Shown here: one piece after another, positions 40,995 through 42,890 of the stretch
Numbering within the stretch: position 1 is the stretch's first letter
Layout of the letters: each line of letters starts with the position of its first letter
Source: Clostridiales bacterium
Lineage (GTDB): Bacteria > Bacillota > Clostridia > Lachnospirales > Lachnospiraceae
NCBI GenBank assembly: GCA_018372435.1
Contig: JAHAJA010000037.1
Coordinates: 1 to 42,890, forward strand
Length of the DNA: 42,890 bases
Direction: 5' to 3'
Notes under the pieces: model-generated
Told to the model about the DNA's origin: nothing
The model's database searches: none
Seen by the model: the letters and a program-made list of their open reading frames with translations, nothing else
Position numbers and translations under genes: made by a program

Positions 40995-42701
40995 TTAATT
41001 TCCGAATCCAGGAATCTGTAAGCTTCCATCTTCGCCAAAGAATTCACTATAAGGATCAGTTTGTTGATTATCTTGGCTATCATCTGGACTTGTAGATCCT
41101 TTCGATTCTGAATTGTTTGACGTTGTTGTATCTTCTTTAATTACCTGTGTCTTTTTCTTTAACTTAACTTCGAAAGTTTTCTCTACGAATTGACCATTTT
41201 CTAGTCTCTGAATCGTTACGTTTACTTTTGTTCCTGCTCGATAGCTTGATATTCTTTCTTGCATCGCTTCCATAGTAGCAACATTCGTATCATTAATCTT
41301 TGTTACGATATCTCTAGGTAAGATTCCACTCTCTTCTGCAGGGCCACCTTCTAATACGGAGTCAATATAAACACCTTCTGGCCAACCATAACCACTAATC
41401 ATATCAGAGGCTACTGTACTTCCAGCGATTCCAAGGAAACCTGCTTCCCCTTCTGCAATCTTTTCACGGTTCATAAGATCGTTGATAATAGGCATCGCAC
41501 GAGTAATTGGAATGGCGAATCCCATACCTTCTACAGAACTATCTGCATATTTAACAGAATTAATACCAATAACTTCACCAGCGATATTTAGTAATGCTCC
41601 ACCACTGTTACCTGGATTAATTGCAGCATCTGTTTGTAATAATGTCATAGTATTATTCTCGATGGTAACTTCTCTTTCCTTAGCACTAATATAACCAACT
41701 GTTGTTGATTGACCATAACCTAATGCATTACCAATAGCAATAGCCATTTGTCCTACCTTAATATCATCAGAGTTACCTAAAGTGGCAATCTTAATTTTTC
41801 CCATCGTATCATCACTAATATCTTTTAATTTAACCGCAATTACAGCTAAATCTGCTGTACTATCTTTTCCTTTGATTTCAGCTTGATAGATTTCATCATC
41901 AATGAACTTAACTGCAATAGCTTTCGCACCATCTACTACATGGTTATTGGTAACAATCAATAATTCTTTATCGTTCTTACCAACGATAAATCCGGAACCA
42001 CTACCTTCGACTTCCTGCTCATAGTTTTGGCCGAACCAATCGTTATAAGATTGTGTCACTGTACTTGTGATTGCCACAATGGAAGGCATTGTTTCATCAA
42101 CTACATCAGATACGTCTGTATTATAGACAACTCCAGCATTGGAAATCGTCGTTGTTGCAATGGAATTATTACTAGCCCCTTGATTGGTATTCAAGGAAGA
42201 ATTCCCAGCTCCTGCGTTTCCTATTATTACATTTTCATTTGCATCTGGATTAATTCTATAATATATAGCATTCGCTCCTAAGAAAGCTACACTTGCTATA
42301 AGACCAAAAGCAGCAGCTTTTGCTATGAACCTTACAATATTCTTGCTCTTTTTCTTAGGCTTCTTCTCTTCACTCTCCATCTGAGATACAAGTTCTTCCG
42401 AGAAATTTTGTCCTCCATTCATAAAATCATCTTGTGGTATCTCTTCCTTAGCATAACGATAAGAGGTATCTTGATATTGATGAGTATCATAGAACTCTCC
42501 GCCAGTATACCGTGAATCATCATTACTCTGGGTATCATAGTATCCGTTATTATATTGATTTACCTCTTGGTTACTATTGCTCTGATACTGCTCATTGTAA
42601 ATGTTTGTATCGTTATTTGTATTATTGTTAGTATATTCATTCCAACCATTATTGGAATTACTATTTGAATTCATATTGCTATTATCATAATCCTTTTCCA
42701 T
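40995..42701 (-). CDS. HtrA/DegP-type serine protease with Asn-rich cytoplasmic tail
   Basis: A 568-residue membrane-anchored protease for envelope protein quality control. Residues 1 to about 60 are rich in Asn, Gln, Ser and Tyr. A charged part follows, then one membrane segment (about 127-148). The trypsin-like domain has the triad His254 (TNNHVVDGA), Asp284 (STADLAVIAV) and Ser366 (NPGNSGGALL). One PDZ domain (about 420-515) contains GVYIDSVLEGGPAEESGILP. The C-terminal tail is Ser/Asp/Gln-rich. AAAGGAG lies 7 nt before the ATG. The leader carries repeat copy B. htrA in Firmicutes is often CssRS-controlled; no such site was identified here. Confidence 0.94.
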   Translation of the reverse strand: MEKDYDNSNMNSNSNSNNGWNEYTNNNTNNDTNIYNEQYQSNSNQEVNQYNNGYYDTQSNDDSRYTGGEFYDTHQYQDTSYRYAKEEIPQDDFMNGGQNFSEELVSQMESEEKKPKKKSKNIVRFIAKAAAFGLIASVAFLGANAIYYRINPDANENVIIGNAGAGNSSLNTNQGASNNSIATTTISNAGVVYNTDVSDVVDETMPSIVAITSTVTQSYNDWFGQNYEQEVEGSGSGFIVGKNDKELLIVTNNHVVDGAKAIAVKFIDDEIYQAEIKGKDSTADLAVIAVKLKDISDDTMGKIKIATLGNSDDIKVGQMAIAIGNALGYGQSTTVGYISAKEREVTIENNTMTLLQTDAAINPGNSGGALLNIAGEVIGINSVKYADSSVEGMGFAIPITRAMPIINDLMNREKIAEGEAGFLGIAGSTVASDMISGYGWPEGVYIDSVLEGGPAEESGILPRDIVTKINDTNVATMEAMQERISSYRAGTKVNVTIQRLENGQFVEKTFEVKLKKKTQVIKEDTTTSNNSESKGSTSPDDSQDNQQTDPYSEFFGEDGSLQIPGFGN

Positions 42702-42736
42702 AGGTTATCTCCTTTCCATACAAAACATCGTATAGT

Positions 42737-42890
42737 CTTACACTTCGTGTAATCCCTAGAAACAGCTTTGCTGTTTCTAGCTAACTTTTCTTTAAATAAA
42801 CTCGAGAAATCACTACGTAATTTCCCTCGTTAACTAATGACTCCTTCGGAGTTGCGGTCTTACACTCCGTGTAATCCCTAGAAACAGCTT
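42737..42890 (-). repeat. Leader repeat copy B (before htrA), with a second tandem copy cut by the window edge
   Basis: It contains a perfect hairpin CTAGAAACAGC-TTT-GCTGTTTCTAG (42756-42780), ACAC-TTC-GTGT (42740-42750), ACTCC-TTC-GGAGT (42840-42852) and ACAC-TCC-GTGT (42862-42872). CTTACAC..CGTGTAATCCC followed by TAGAAACAGCTT occurs at about 42737-42768 and again at about 42859-42890, a direct repeat of about 122 nt period. It lies in the htrA leader. Confidence 0.8.

Overview
The window looks like the chromosome of a low-GC, spore-forming Clostridia member. The gene set (divergent ClpX, Csp-like subtilase, SpoIID-family protein, Mrp ATPase next to rpoD, DUF4358/MBOAT/DHHW genes, YQP-type cyclic peptide) fits Lachnospiraceae best, something like Lachnoclostridium phytofermentans. 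That placement is inference from gene content and base composition; no rRNA gene is present to confirm it. I see no tRNA, rRNA, insertion sequence, prophage or CRISPR array.

Layout. 28-5766: a surface SpoIID/LytB protein with SLH-like repeats, then a complete agr-type quorum-sensing operon read leftwards in the order agrA-agrC-agrB-agrD; the 42-residue agrD overlaps the end of agrB. 5902-8320: dapB and dapA behind a lysine riboswitch with its own promoter and terminator, plus a second possible structured element. 8443-12225: a corrinoid adenosyltransferase, a tandem-OB-fold SSB-like protein and typA/bipA. 12267-18070: a Panacea-domain regulator with a tandem-repeat promoter, an AI-2E-type permease, a DUF368/PopT lipid-carrier transporter, hisC and a second aminotransferase. 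18141-25133: a zinc-ribbon protein, a TIM-barrel protein, a Csp-like protease, a ClpX paralogue, a ROK regulator and an Mrp/NBP35 ATPase. 25359-29146: rpoD, a complex inverted-repeat region, a DEAD-box helicase and a PlsC-type acyltransferase. 29196-34111: an MMPL/RND exporter with an exported partner, controlled by a divergent TetR gene with two palindromic sites. 34101-38698: an ECF sigma/anti-sigma pair in one tight operon with an MBOAT and a DHHW protein (probable envelope O-acetylation), and a DUF4358 lipoprotein. 38842-42890: a MATE exporter, a small zinc-ribbon protein and an HtrA protease.

The most notable unlisted signal is a family of related multi-hairpin sequences in gene leaders. 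Copies lie before the PlsC-like gene (28225-28311), before the ECF sigma operon (37971-38047) and before htrA (42737-42890, with the start of a second tandem copy at the window edge). All three are in the same orientation relative to the gene downstream. Two of them begin just after an extended -10 promoter, so they should be transcribed as 5' leader RNA. They share a conserved block (GTTAAC..ATGACTCC) and keep hairpins whose stems differ in sequence.

Other points: the ClpX paralogue lacks the RKH loop, the sigma operon parallels the known sigV-rsiV-oatA arrangement, and nested inverted repeats follow rpoD. Many genes have in-frame upstream extensions; I chose starts by Shine-Dalgarno spacing and say so in each entry.
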